From positions 12,090,582 to 12,154,581 of the forward strand of contig NC_134311.1 in NCBI RefSeq assembly GCF_949628215.1: a stretch of DNA of 64,000 bases, in the 5' to 3' direction. Of this stretch, positions 11,480 to 21,828 are shown piece after piece. The notes under the pieces were generated by a model. The model saw nothing but the letters and a program-made list of their open reading frames with translations. It made no database searches and was not told the DNA's origin. The DNA is from Phalacrocorax aristotelis (Eukaryota > Chordata > Aves > Suliformes > Phalacrocoracidae). Each line of letters begins with the position of its first letter. The first letter of the stretch is position 1. The position numbers and the translations under genes are program-made.

Positions 11480-13320
11480 GACGGTTAATAGTGTCCAGAT
11501 TAAAGAGATATATAGTCCAAGCTGAAAATCGTAATCTGTGGGTAAAAAAGAATGTGGTTTTTTGCACAGTTAAAATGTAAGCTTGAATGTTTAGTCCTCA
11601 GAATAATATAACAATCTTAACAACAGGCTGCTAAAGAAATCTAACAAACTTTGTCCTCTTTTGTACCTGTATTCATCTGGAATCAATGCTGGCACCTTGT
11701 ACAGTACTCTAATATGCGGCTTGGCCTTATTTTAGCTCTATAAGCACAGTTCATTACTTATCTCATTGTTGCATTCATCTTCTTTCTGTCCATGACCATA
11801 AGGCAGTTATCCAAATAATTAGACTCTCTGACCCCTTAAATTAGCTTTGGCAGCATTTTGCCACCTTTCTTCACCCTCTTATTCACCTTAGCCCAAAATA
11901 GAACTAAAGATGGAAAATTTCATCTAACATAATATTTATTTGAAAAATACTATGTAAAAGTTCTGTCTAATGCAGGTATTGTACAGCCTGACCCTTGCCT
12001 TCCAGAGATCCCAAGAGTATTTTATACCCATATTTTAAATAATTTATTTTTTCAGACTAGATTTCACATTGCCTCAAACTGCAGCATTTTCCACTTTCAT
12101 TTTGAATTAAAAACATTCAGATGTGAATAATGATTTTTAGGTAGAGCACTGTCACTGAGGTCTTTTGACAAGACATCAGTGGATGGAGGTTTAAAAACAA
12201 ATTCTTCTGGGAGAATCTGAGTATTTAATAAATTCAAGTTCATTGTCAGATCTCATCAAAAAAAGAACTTATGATTTTCATGACTTGAAATCTACAAAAG
12301 GAAGTGATCAATCCTGCTGTAATAAGACCATCTATTGACATGATCTATAGACCCTGTCTAAAAAGATCTCATTTATGAGGAAGAGAAGAAAAAGATTTAT
12401 TAGAAGTGAAACCCTTGGGACCATGATGGATCCATGATTTTCCATGTGTGTTGTGGTCAAATGTCCCAGAGCTGACATTTATTTCTTACTTAATAGAAAA
12501 ATGACAAACGGACAGTTATATACTGGGTATAAATATCTTAGCACAAGGACTCAGAGGAGTAGGATTTTTAAAGGTGAATGAAGACCAATATCAAAAGCCT
12601 TAGATTCTCTCACCCAAAGACTGATGCAATCACTTGGTCTCTTACACTGCATGCAACTACATATGCAGGCACACACCCACCCTGCAAGTGAGGGGCTATT
12701 CAAAACTGAAGGTGCTGCAGCTACAGCAACAGTCCTTCCCATAAATTATAAAGCTCTAGATAATTTGTACATAATTGTTGGATATTCGTAAAAGAAATCA
12801 TTAACAAAAAGAGCCTTACACAAGGGAATAAAAGAGTCAATACTGAGCCCTTCAGAGCTGATTTGATGTGCTTATAAGCAAGAATGTTTTGTTTAGTTCT
12901 AAAGCCAAAAGAAAACAATAATATTTAAATCAAGAAGTGACTAAAAAATGCTGTGGCTATTATTACCTACAAAATATAAGTCCAGTCTCTCTGGCAAGCC
13001 AATAATTTCTTTCACTGGACAGTCTTAATACATAAATGGTACTTTTCCCTTGATCCAAGTAAGGCGAGAAGAAAACAACTTGTACTTCTTGTAAGAAAAA
13101 GTTTTTCTCCACTATTTTGTGAGATGCAACAGAACAGAGATGTCTCAGCTGTTTCATGATAAAATTTCCTCCTCCCACTTATTAGTGAATGCAGAAGAAA
13201 CATCAACATTCGTTGTTTGTTTCAGCAAATCTTTTTCTGAGGTCTTTGTTTGTTGGCCCTCAATCCTGCCTTAACTCTATCTCAGAGGTGGATGGATACT
13301 GAATCTCCATGTGTGTATAT
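10691..13320. other. Non-coding spacer, no gene seen
   Basis: AT-rich sequence with no convincing open frame. It contains a short (AAAAC)n tract listed separately. Confidence 0.55.
11452..11479. repeat. (AAAAC)n short tandem repeat
   Basis: About five units of AAAAC in a row. Confidence 0.85.
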
Positions 13321-13825
13321 TGTGTTTCAACTCTGGTAGGGAGAACTGTAAAAGTAAAAGCGAGAAAACTCTTAGGTTGTGATAAAGACAGTTTAATAAG
13401 TAAAAAATCACAACTAACAAAAACCCCAACACAAAGAAAAACAAAACCAAGAAAAACAAGTGGTGCAAAAATTCCCTTTCAATCACTTACCACTAGCCAA
13501 GTGATGCTCAGCCGGTCCCCAAGCAGTGGCAGCCATGGCCTGCTTCCTCCCCCCCAAGTTTTGATGGTGATCATGATGTCATACAGTATGGGGTGTCACT
13601 TTGGTCAGCTGTTCCAGCTGTGTCCTCTTCCAGCTTCTTCCCCAGTTTACTCACTGGTAGGGTGGTGTGAAGAAACATAAAAGGCCTTGACTCTGTGTAA
13701 GCGCTGTTTAGCAATTAAAAAAACACCCGTGTGTTATCAACACTGTTTTCAGCACAGATCCAAAACATAGCCACTTACTAGCTACTATGAAGAAAATTAT
13801 TCCTGTTCCAGAAAAAAACAGTACA
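13321..13825 (-). mobile_element. Old ERVL-type solo LTR
   Basis: The segment aligns by eye with the LTR at 31184-31787. Both have an AGTTTAATAA-like stretch near the left end, GTGTGTTATCAACA-TGTTTTCA near the right, and TGAAGAAAATTA just before the right end. It is more diverged and shorter than that copy. Orientation is minus because the shared LTR end reads TGTTGTGG-like on the left. The ends are estimated and no target duplication was found. Confidence 0.6.
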
Positions 13826-13989
13826 GCACCTTTGAAAAATCCCATGTGCCAGAATCAGGTCACTGGTATCAATATCAAATGTACACAAGAGGTTTATTTA
13901 TTTGCTTATTTATTTATCTTACAAAGTGTCCATAAGAAGACTGTGCTTTTCACCTTCCACCCCTCCTCCCCATATAGCAGGTTTGAACT

Positions 13990-14350
13990 CCTCATCCAGA
14001 ACCCTGACTTGTTGCCTTGTTTCTACCATGCAGGATCCTGAACTCAACCATCTCATGGTCTCTGCAGCCAAGGCAACCCCCAACTCTCAAATTATCAACC
14101 AGCCTTCCATGTTTGTTAGTATAAGTTCAAACAGCACATCTCGCCTAGTTGGCTCTTCTACCACTTGCATCAAAAAGTTGTCCTCGATGCTCTGCAGGAA
14201 CCTTCTGGACTCATCGTGTTGCTTTTCCAGAGAATATCAGGGTGGTTGAAGTCCCCCATGAGGACCAGGGCCTCCAATTGTAAGGCTACTTCCAGCTGGC
14301 TGTAGAAGGCCTCATCAACTTCCTCTTCTTGATAATCTTTGTGTAGTTTG
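13990..14350 (-). mobile_element. CR1 endonuclease-region fragment
   Basis: Read on the minus strand, 14345 down to about 14230 encodes EEEVDEAFYSQLEVALQ followed by ALVLMGDFNHPDI. The GDFN box is a hallmark of the apurinic-like endonuclease domain of CR1 ORF2. The rest, toward 13990, continues the endonuclease region with stops. No reverse transcriptase part is attached, so it is an isolated internal fragment. Confidence 0.75.
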
Positions 14351-15370
14351 TCCTTCTCCTTCTACCTTTGTACTGGAAAGAAGGCAGCTCTTGATTTACC
14401 TATTTCAGCCTCTGCGTGCAGTCTTTAACCAAATTCTTGCACATAATTCCAAGTTAAATGAACTTTCTCTTAAAAGGAGGAGAACCAGATTCTATGTGGA
14501 GCAGTGGAAACCAAATGAGTAAAGCCACTTGGCTTCCCTTTTACACAGGAATCACTGGGCATAAAATACAACCACATTTAACATGGAAGAAGCAGAAGCA
14601 TATCTGTTTGCTCACTATGAAATGATCTATGTAATAACATAAACACATCCCCAACTCTAAAATCATCTCAGAGGGTGGGAGATAGGATTGATCTGCTGTA
14701 ATGTATAATATGATTAATCTTCACAATTTTCATTTTCTTTTTATTTCATTGTTGTTGCTCTTGGGTTTTTTTCTTTCCACCATAGGAATAATTGTAGAAT
14801 CACTACAGCTCATTCAATACACAGCCACATCTGAGGGGAAAAGTTAATAGGCAATACCTGAGTTTCTCATAGTCACTACTTGTCAGAGGCAAGTATTCAC
14901 TGTAAATTACAAAAACATACATAGAAGTAATTTTAATCAAACGCTTTTAACATTATGCACAGAGGCAACAGTAAGCAAGCATCTGTTAAGGAGTTTTGTA
15001 AGATAAGGTCCACGGATTGTTGTGTTTCAAGTTCACGCAGGTAATGAAAATAAATGGACATCTTTGCTATGTATTTTTAATATACTGGAAGGCACTTTTC
15101 TCCCAGAGCTGAGTATGTCAGTCAAAATCTGTCCCTTGCATAAACATTTGTAAGAGCTTTGGCTGCTCCTGACAGGGCCTGTTCATATGTGAGTAAAACA
15201 TTTGAAGGTCCAAGCCACCTCCTAACCAAGACGAGCACTGACATTCGTCTCCTCTAGAAAATCACTCCATAAAACTTGAGATCTCAGATGTGCCTGACGC
15301 AAATCAAGTTGATCTGGTTGCTTTCACTAATTTCCCACTTCAAATAAGCCAGATCCATTTCCAAAAGTAT
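14351..15370. other. Non-coding spacer, no gene seen
   Basis: AT-rich sequence with no recognisable feature. Confidence 0.5.
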
Positions 15371-16417
15371 TTGTTTTAACAATACACCACATTTCAGTTT
15401 ATTAATGGATGTGTCTTCTTATTCTCATTTATTGGTCTATATATTAGAATCATAGAACGGTTTGGGTTGGAAGAGACCTTTAGAGGTCATCTAGTCCAAT
15501 CCCTCTGCAGTGAACGGGAACATCTTCAACCAGATCAGGTTGCTCAGAGCCCCATCCAACCTGACACTGAATGTCTCTAGGGGTGGGGCATCTACCACCT
15601 CTGTGGGCAACCTGTGCCCCTGTTTCACCACACTCATAGCAAATCATTTCTTCCTTGTCTGGTCCAAATCTATCCTCTTCCAGTTCAAAACCATTACCCC
15701 TCGTCCTGTCACAACAGGCCTTGCTAAAGAGATTCTCCCCACCTTTCCTATAGTCTCCCTTTAAGTACTGGAAGGCCACAGTAGGGTCTCCCCACAGCCT
15801 TCTCTTCCCCAGGTTGAACAACCCCAACTCTCTCAGCCTGTCCTTGTAGGAGACGTGCTCCAGCCCTCGGACCATTTTTGTGGCTTCCTCTGGACCCACT
15901 CCAACAGGACCACGTCCTACTTGTGCTGAGGCCTCCAGAGCTGGATGCAGCACTCCAGGTGGGGTCCCACAAGAGCAGAGCAGCAGAATCACCTCCCACG
16001 ACCTGCTGGCCACGCTGCTGGGGATGCAACCTAGGAGACGGTTGGCTGTCTGGGAAGCAAGCACACATTGTTGGCTCATGTCCAGCTTTTCATCCACCAG
16101 GACCCCCAAGTCCTTCTCTGCAAGCCCGCTCCCAATCCCTTCATCCCCCAGCCTGTACTGATATTGGGGGTTGCCCCGACCCAGGCTCAGGATGTTGCAC
16201 TTGGCCTTTTTGAACCTTAAAATGTTCTCACAGGCCCACCTCTCCAGCTTGTCCATGTCTCTTTGGATGGCATCCTGTCCTTCTGGTGTGTCAACTGCAC
16301 CGCTCAGCTTGGTGTCATCTGCAGACCTGCTGAGGGTGCACTCGATCCCACAGTCTACGTAATTGATGAAAATATTAAACAGTACTGGTCCCAGTACGGA
16401 ACCTTGAGGGACACCAC
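15371..16417 (-). repeat. Arm 2 of a 1,047-base inverted repeat
   Basis: Reverse complement of 5366-6412 with equal length and about half a dozen mismatches. It includes 15371-15445, unique-looking DNA just beyond the CR1 3' end, so the shared unit is larger than the LINE itself. Here the CR1 continues past the arm to about 17480. Confidence 0.93.
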
Positions 16418-16493
16418 TCACCACTGGTCTCCATCTGGGTGTTGAGCCATTGACCACTACTCTCTGGATGTGACCATCCAACCAATTCCTCAT
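15480..16493 (-). pseudogene. CR1 ORF2 reverse transcriptase, C-terminal half
   Basis: An uninterrupted frame of 337 codons. It starts in the palm at [13 protein letters not shown], then has [15 protein letters not shown], the altered catalytic box SADD in place of FADD, and the thumb/C-terminal segments down to GLDDL. It overlaps the 3' untranslated region because the frame stays open there. The N-terminal half lies upstream in a separate frame (16790-17419), so no full ORF2 protein can be made. The serine before ADD is shared with the copy at 5366-6303 and may mark their common source. Confidence 0.85.
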
Positions 16494-16789
16494 CCACCGA
16501 ACACCCCACCCATCAAATCCATATTTCCTCAGTTTAGAGGGAAGGGTGCTGTGGGGACCGTGTCAGAGGCCTTGCAGAATTCCAGGTAGGTGATATCCAT
16601 AGCTCTTCCCTTCTCTACCGATGTAGTCAGTCCATCATAGAAGACCATTAGGTTGGTCAGGCAGAACTTGCCTTTGGTGAAGCCATGCTGACTGCATCAG
16701 ATCACCTCCCTGTTCTCCACATGCTATAGCATAGGTCCTAGGAGGATCTGCTCCATGATTTTCCCAGGCACAGAGGTGAGGCTAACAGG

Positions 16790-17419
16790 TCAGTAGTTTC
16801 CTAGGTCCTCCTTTCTACCATTTTTAAAGATTGGCACAGTATTTCCCTCTTTCCAGTCACGAGATACCCCACCTGACTGCCATGACTTTTCAAATATCAT
16901 GGAGAGTGGCTTGGCAACTCCATCAACCATTTCCCTCAGGACTCTGGGATGCATCTCATCACGTCCTGTAGGCTTGTGCATATCCAGGTTCCTCAGGTGG
17001 TCACGTACTTGATCTTCCCTTACACTGGGAGGGGCTTTATTCCCCTGGTCTCCATTCTGTGGTCCATCAGCTTGGGATGGGTGAGGAGAGAGGTTACCAG
17101 TGAAGACTGAGGCAAAAACATTGTTGAGTACCTCAGCCTTCTCCTTGCCTGTTGCTACTAGGCCACCATTTCTGTTCATCAGGCAGGGGAAGCTTTCTTT
17201 AACTTTCCTTTTCTGGTTGACATACCTGTAAAAGCCTTCCTTGTTATTCTTTGCATCCCTTGCCAAATTCAGCTCCAGCCGTGCCTTGGCCTTCCTGACC
17301 TCATCCCTACACAACTGGACAGCATCCCTATAATCTTCCCAGCATGTCTGTCCTGCTACCATTGCCTGTGCAGTTCCATCTTGCTCTTTAGTTTCAGCAG
17401 CATGTCTTGGCTCAGTCAT
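16790..17419 (-). pseudogene. CR1 ORF2 linker and start of reverse transcriptase
   Basis: A 209-codon frame with the CR1 linker (ARLELNLARDAKNNKEGFYRY), the first reverse transcriptase blocks (MHPRVLREMVDGVAKPLSMIF, then WKEGNTVPIFKNGRKEDLGNY), and then a TGA where the family usually has Arg. The frame between this stop and 16493 is also disturbed. The endonuclease domain expected upstream is missing. Confidence 0.82.
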
Positions 17420-17480
17420 GCTGGCCTCTTCCCTTCCTTGAATGATTTCTTACACCTGGGAACTGAGAGCTCTTTCTATA

Positions 17481-18953
17481 GGTTTAGAATTAGGTTTCCA
17501 TATGTGTGAGAATTTCTTTACATGGACCAGTATGACACAAGTAAGACTTTAAATAGTGACTTAAAGAGAACAAAATATATATCCAGATCATTGGATGTGT
17601 TTCTTTTAGAAGACCTGTTGTTTATTATTAGGAGAATAAATGGGTAACTATTTGCATTTCTACAATAAATATGATCCATGGTTTTATGAGATACTAGCAG
17701 GACCATCATAACAGGGAAAGTAACAGTATTTTGACTGATAAGAGAAAGAGAAATAGTAACAGAATAAGAAATGACAGGGAAGATTAAAATAAAAGAATGT
17801 ATATGGGAGATATCCTGATGAATGACCTGTGCAAAAATACTCTCAGCAAGACATTGAATCAAATAACCTTGAAAGCACAAAACTAAAATTATCACTATAC
17901 AAGCTGAAGGGAGAAAAATCCATTATGAAGGAAAAGATAAAGCAGGACTTCTAGTAAAAAAAAAAAAAAAACTAAAGGAGGAAAAATTTAATAATTCATT
18001 AATAATTAAAATTTGTATTGAAAATATATTAAACTAAATAATATTTTGGCAAAACAAGGGAAAATTAACAAGATACTTCCTAAGTGCTACAGGAAGCTGC
18101 ATAAAATTAGTTTAGAAATAATAAATGCAGGATTTATTCCACATGCAATAAAACTAACATACCCAGAAGTTACACCAAGAGCAAAATGATTACCTTTAAA
18201 ATGTAAAGGAATTAAATTATTGATGCTGCACAGAAATTCTCAAGTATATGATCAATATGTTCACCTACTTTATACACACCAAGAATACCTTGTTGATCTT
18301 AATTTCACAGGTACAAGTAGATAAAGAGAAGAAATGAAATGGAGGCAGAGAATACACAGTTTCCAAATCAACAGCATCAGTTTTCAGGGTTGCATATGCA
18401 GGAGCCAGATCTGCCATAGACTTTTGGTAGTTATAGGTAAAAGTAGGGGCCTTAATGGTGTTATAAGTGTGTAAAATTGGGCAGGGTGCTTGCTTTACTG
18501 TAAGAGTCAACTCTTGCCATGCAATCTGGCTACAAGTGTTGGGAAGCTAGAGCAAAATCTGCATACCCGTACTGTGGAGTGACTACTCCCTTCCAAATCT
18601 CTTTGCTGTCCAGGAAACAATACGCTATTGTTACAGGCTGATAGCAAAAGCTTCATAACAAGAGTTTATGATTTTGGTACAGAAGGGCTTTGGTTCAAAA
18701 TCTACTGCAAGTGGAGGTGATGTCCAAGTGTTCTCATTATTTTCAGTTATTTAGAATATAGGAGGATTTCTACCTGGTGGACTGGTGGACATACCTTACC
18801 ATTTGAACCAGCCTTATAATCACTTCAGAATTAGAAAGATTAGTGTTTAAGAGCTGTTTTACAAACAACGTTCTGACAGTAGTCAGGCCATAAACTGTCA
18901 TAGTTATCTCATTTGACCACTGCAAAAAATCAACCTTTGTGCGCACACAAGAG
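17481..18953. other. Non-coding spacer, no gene seen
   Basis: AT-rich DNA, with a poly(A) run at about 17957-17972 followed by a very AT-rich stretch. No repeat family is recognised. Confidence 0.5.
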
Positions 18954-19439
18954 TGTGCTGGTTTTGGCTGAGAACGGGTTAATTGTCCTCACTCTGGGGG
19001 GTCGGGGACCTTTCCAGCTTCCCGCGCTCTGCCGCGTGGCGGGGGGGGGCTGGGAGGGGCAGGGCCATGGTGGGGGTGGCTGACCCCGACTGGCCAATGG
19101 CAGGTTCATTCCATGCCACGTGACACCATGACCGGTATATGGAGGGGGGGCAGTTGCGGCTCGGGGGCGGCGTTGGGTCGGCGGGTGGTGAACGGCTGCG
19201 GCGCGTGCGGTTTGTTTTGGTGGTTTGTTCCCCTCTCCCCTCCCTTCCCCCCTCCCCCGGGGCTTTGCGCCTCTCGTTGTTCTCCTTTACATTGCATTTC
19301 TGTTGTTTCTTTTAATTTTAATTATTAAACTGTTCTTACCCCAACCCACGAGCGTTACCCTTCTGATTCTCTCCCCCATCTACCGGTGGGGAGTGAGCGA
19401 GCGGCTGTGTGGGGCTGAGCTGCCGGCTAAACCACGACA
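18954..19439 (+). repeat. 5' LTR of copy A
   Basis: A 486-base LTR starting TGTGCTGGTTTTGG and ending CCACGACA, with the TG...CA ends typical of retroviruses. It is GC-rich in the middle. It has a CCAAT box at 19094-19098, a TATA-like TATATGG at about 19137, and ATTAAA at 19324-19329 as a likely poly(A) signal. Closely related LTRs are at 36758-37238, 52125-52618 and 58143-58645. Confidence 0.95.
19094..19143 (+). promoter_or_regulatory. LTR core promoter (CCAAT and TATA-like box)
   Basis: CCAAT at 19094-19098 is followed about 38 bases later by TATATGG. Spacing and order fit the U3 promoter of a retroviral LTR. The same boxes occur in the reverse-oriented copies (for example ATTGG near 58505 and 37095). 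Confidence 0.55.
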
Positions 19440-19446
19440 GTCTTTT

Positions 19447-19464
19447 TGGCGCCCAACGTGGGGC
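19447..19464 (+). other. Primer-binding site, tRNA-Lys1,2 type
   Basis: TGGCGCCCAACGTGGGGC, eight bases after the LTR end, is the primer-binding sequence that I know as complementary to the 3' end of tRNA-Lys1,2. The identical 18 bases occur in copy B (58118-58135). It fixes the LTR boundary and the element's orientation. Confidence 0.9.
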
Positions 19465-19504
19465 TCAAGGGTTGGAGATAACAACAGCTGCTGGTCACAG
19501 CACC

Positions 19505-21369
19505 ATGTTGTCCTTTTTGCAGTTGGTGTTAAAGATCGGTGTTGGTTGTTTGAGTCTGCTGTGTTCTGCTGTGATTAGTAATGTTTTGCCTACAGGATTT
19601 GTTATACAAACACTCGTTTTCAGCTTTATCTGGTATTTGGGGTTTTTGCTGAAACCGTTACTGTACTTCGGATGCCACCTTGTTGAGGCAATTAACAATT
19701 ATACCTCCTCCTCTGAGACATTTTATATGGAGGAAGTACAGAATAGTACCTTTGCAACTTTGTTCTATGATGTCTGTGCCTTTGTTACAACAACGTTTTT
19801 GTATCTTGAACATCCTTGGGTGGTTAAGGTGGACTTATTGTTAGTTTTGGGGCATGTTGTTTTGGTTTTGACTAAACAATTTAAGAATATCATCCAGAAA
19901 TCTGCCCTGAGGCTTGATAGTTACGAGTGGCAGGGCATGTGGGATAGCATGGGCAAATACCTAGGGCAGTGGGCACCCCCAGTGTTTTGGAGTTTCACCC
20001 CTGAACAAGTGCAGAATCCTAAAAAACTAGTAGAATATTTGGAGGAAGTATGTTGTTACGCTGGGAACTCCAGAGAGACACAGATCACTGCAACATGCTG
20101 GGGTCTGGCCGATGCATATCGAGCCCTGCTCCAGAGTATTCAGTGCTCCCAGGGGGAAGAGAATGTCTCTGGATTGAAAGGCAAAGTGACTGGCACTGTA
20201 GACAATCCAGCCCTGACAACAGGCACTGCAGCCACTCAAACCCCATGACAACTACTGGAGATGGCTCAGAAAATAAACCCGTACCAGTATCAGTTGCCCC
20301 CATAGACAAGAAAAAATATTGGAAGCGGACATCAACTCGTTTAGAACGGGATGATGAAGAACCAGGGCCATCACGGGGAGAGGAGGGAGAAGTAATAAAT
20401 GAAATAGAGACCACCCGATCCCTGTCCTTGAGCAATTTGCGAGATATGCAAAAAGATTTCAGGCGTCGTTCAGGTGAGCACATTGCCACCTGGCTGCTCC
20501 GATGCTGGGATAATGGGGCCAGTAGCCTGGAACTAGAGGGAAAAGAAGCCAAACAACTGGGATCCCTTTCTGGAGAAGGGGGCATTGACAAAGCAATTGG
20601 GAAAAAACCACACGCCCTCAGCCTCTGGAGGCGACTCCTGTCCAGAGTGAAGGAAAGGTATCCCTTTAAAGAAGATGTTACATATCGCCCAGGAAAATGG
20701 ACAACTATGGAGAAAGGCATCCAGTATCTCAGGGAATTAGCTGTGCTTGAGGTGATTTATGGTGACCTGGACGATCAACGGTCATCCAAAGATCCAGATG
20801 AAGCCCAGCGCACACGACCCATGTGGCGGAAGTTTGTACGGAGCGCACCATCTTCGCATGCAAACTCATTGGCAGTGATGTCCTGGAAAGATGACGAGAC
20901 ACCAACGGTGGCAGAGGTGATAGATAGACTCCGGGATTACGACACAAATATCTCTTCCTCGCTTGTCTCTGCTGTGGAGAAACTATCCCAAGAGGTCCAG
21001 CAACTCAAAGAAGATCTGTCCTACTCCCCACCTCGACAGAGCAGTGTCTCAGCTGTTAGGAATAAGAATCCTTTGGCTCAAAGGAGAGGATACACACCTC
21101 GGGCCACCCTATGGTTTTACCTGCGTGACCACAGAGAGGACATGATGAGGTGGGATGGCAAGCCTGCCTCAACCTTACAGGCATGAGTGCATGAACTGCA
21201 AGGAAGAACAGTCACTCAGGGAGGCTCTTCCAGGAAAGCTGCTGCAATTTCCAGTGAGCAGGTCCCCAGACAGAAGAGTAGAAGCGCTGATTTTCTTTCT
21301 AAGTGTAACAGAGGGACTCCTGATTCACATTTACAGGAAGTGAGTTGTGACTGCCCTGATCAGGACTAG
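19505..21369 (+). pseudogene. gag pseudogene of copy A, membrane-like N-terminus
   Basis: The ATG at 19505 has a good context (CACC before it) and lies only 40 bases after the primer-binding site. Residues 1-125 are strongly hydrophobic, with segments at about 3-24, 30-57, 83-101 and 107-123 and sequons at N65 (NYT) and N80 (NST). A soluble stretch follows, then a capsid-like region (FRRRSGEHIATWLLRCWD, EAKQLGSLSGEGG) resembling ERVL/Fv1-type Gag. The end has no CCHC zinc knuckle that I can see. A two-base length difference from copy B near 20243 shifts the frame and gives a TGA at 20246. A second TGA at 21184-21186 replaces the CGA of copy B. The terminal TAG is at 21367-21369. Copy B is open across both breaks, so the parent Gag was one protein of about 620 residues. 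Confidence 0.85.
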
Positions 21370-21828
21370 AGGGGCCCTGCCTCCAGCCGGGTGGAGGAAA
21401 GGGATAACCGGGCTTACTGGACGGTGTGGATCCGATGGCCTGGCACGTCCGACCCACAGGAGTATAAAGCTTTAGTGGACACCGGTGCACAGTGCCCTTT
21501 AATGCCATCAAACTATACAGGGGCAGAACCCATCAGCATTGCTGGAGTGACAGGGGGATCCCAAGAGCTAACTGTGTTGGAGGCCGAAGTGAGCCTAACC
21601 AGGAACGAGTGGCAAAAGCACCCCATTGTGCCTGGCCCTGAGGCTCCGTGCATCCTTGGCACAGACTACCTCAGGAGAGGGTATTTCAAGGACCCAGAAG
21701 AGTACAAGTGGGCTTTTGGTGTAGCTGCCTTGGAGACGGAGGAAATTAAACATCTGTCTACCTTGCCTGGTCTCTCAAAAGACCCTTCTGTGGTGGGGTT
21801 GCTGAAGGTCAAAGAACAACAGGTTTGA
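21370..21828 (+). pseudogene. Retroviral protease of copy A, start of truncated pol
   Basis: The frame continues directly after the gag TAG without a shift. It contains the aspartic protease active site LVDTGAQCPLMPS, a flap-like stretch ISIAGVTGGSQ, and the C-terminal box ILGTDYLR. All key residues are present, and there is no stop until the element breaks off at 21824. Copy B has the same segment with two stops. The reverse transcriptase that should follow in frame is missing. With no ATG nearby, expression would need readthrough of the TAG. Confidence 0.88.

Larger units (their letters stand above)
15446..17480 (-). mobile_element. CR1 LINE, 5'-truncated, about 2 kb
   Basis: A minus-strand CR1 beginning in the linker between endonuclease and reverse transcriptase and ending at the CR1 tail near 15446. 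It keeps two long open frames separated by stops and frameshifts. It is the longer relative of the copy at 5366-6338 and belongs to the same young subfamily as the copy at 1-319. The 5' end near 17480 is approximate. Confidence 0.93.
18954..21824 (+). mobile_element. ERVL-like endogenous retrovirus, copy A (3' truncated)
   Basis: The element runs 5' LTR, primer-binding site, gag and protease, then ends abruptly at about 21824. Its last matching bases correspond to CAACAGGT just before the reverse transcriptase of copy B. No pol body, polypurine tract or 3' LTR follows. Inserted sequence and gene order match copy B (52125-58645) closely. Gag carries one frameshift (near 20243) and one stop (21184-21186), so the copy is dead. 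Truncation by deletion is the simplest reading. Confidence 0.93.
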
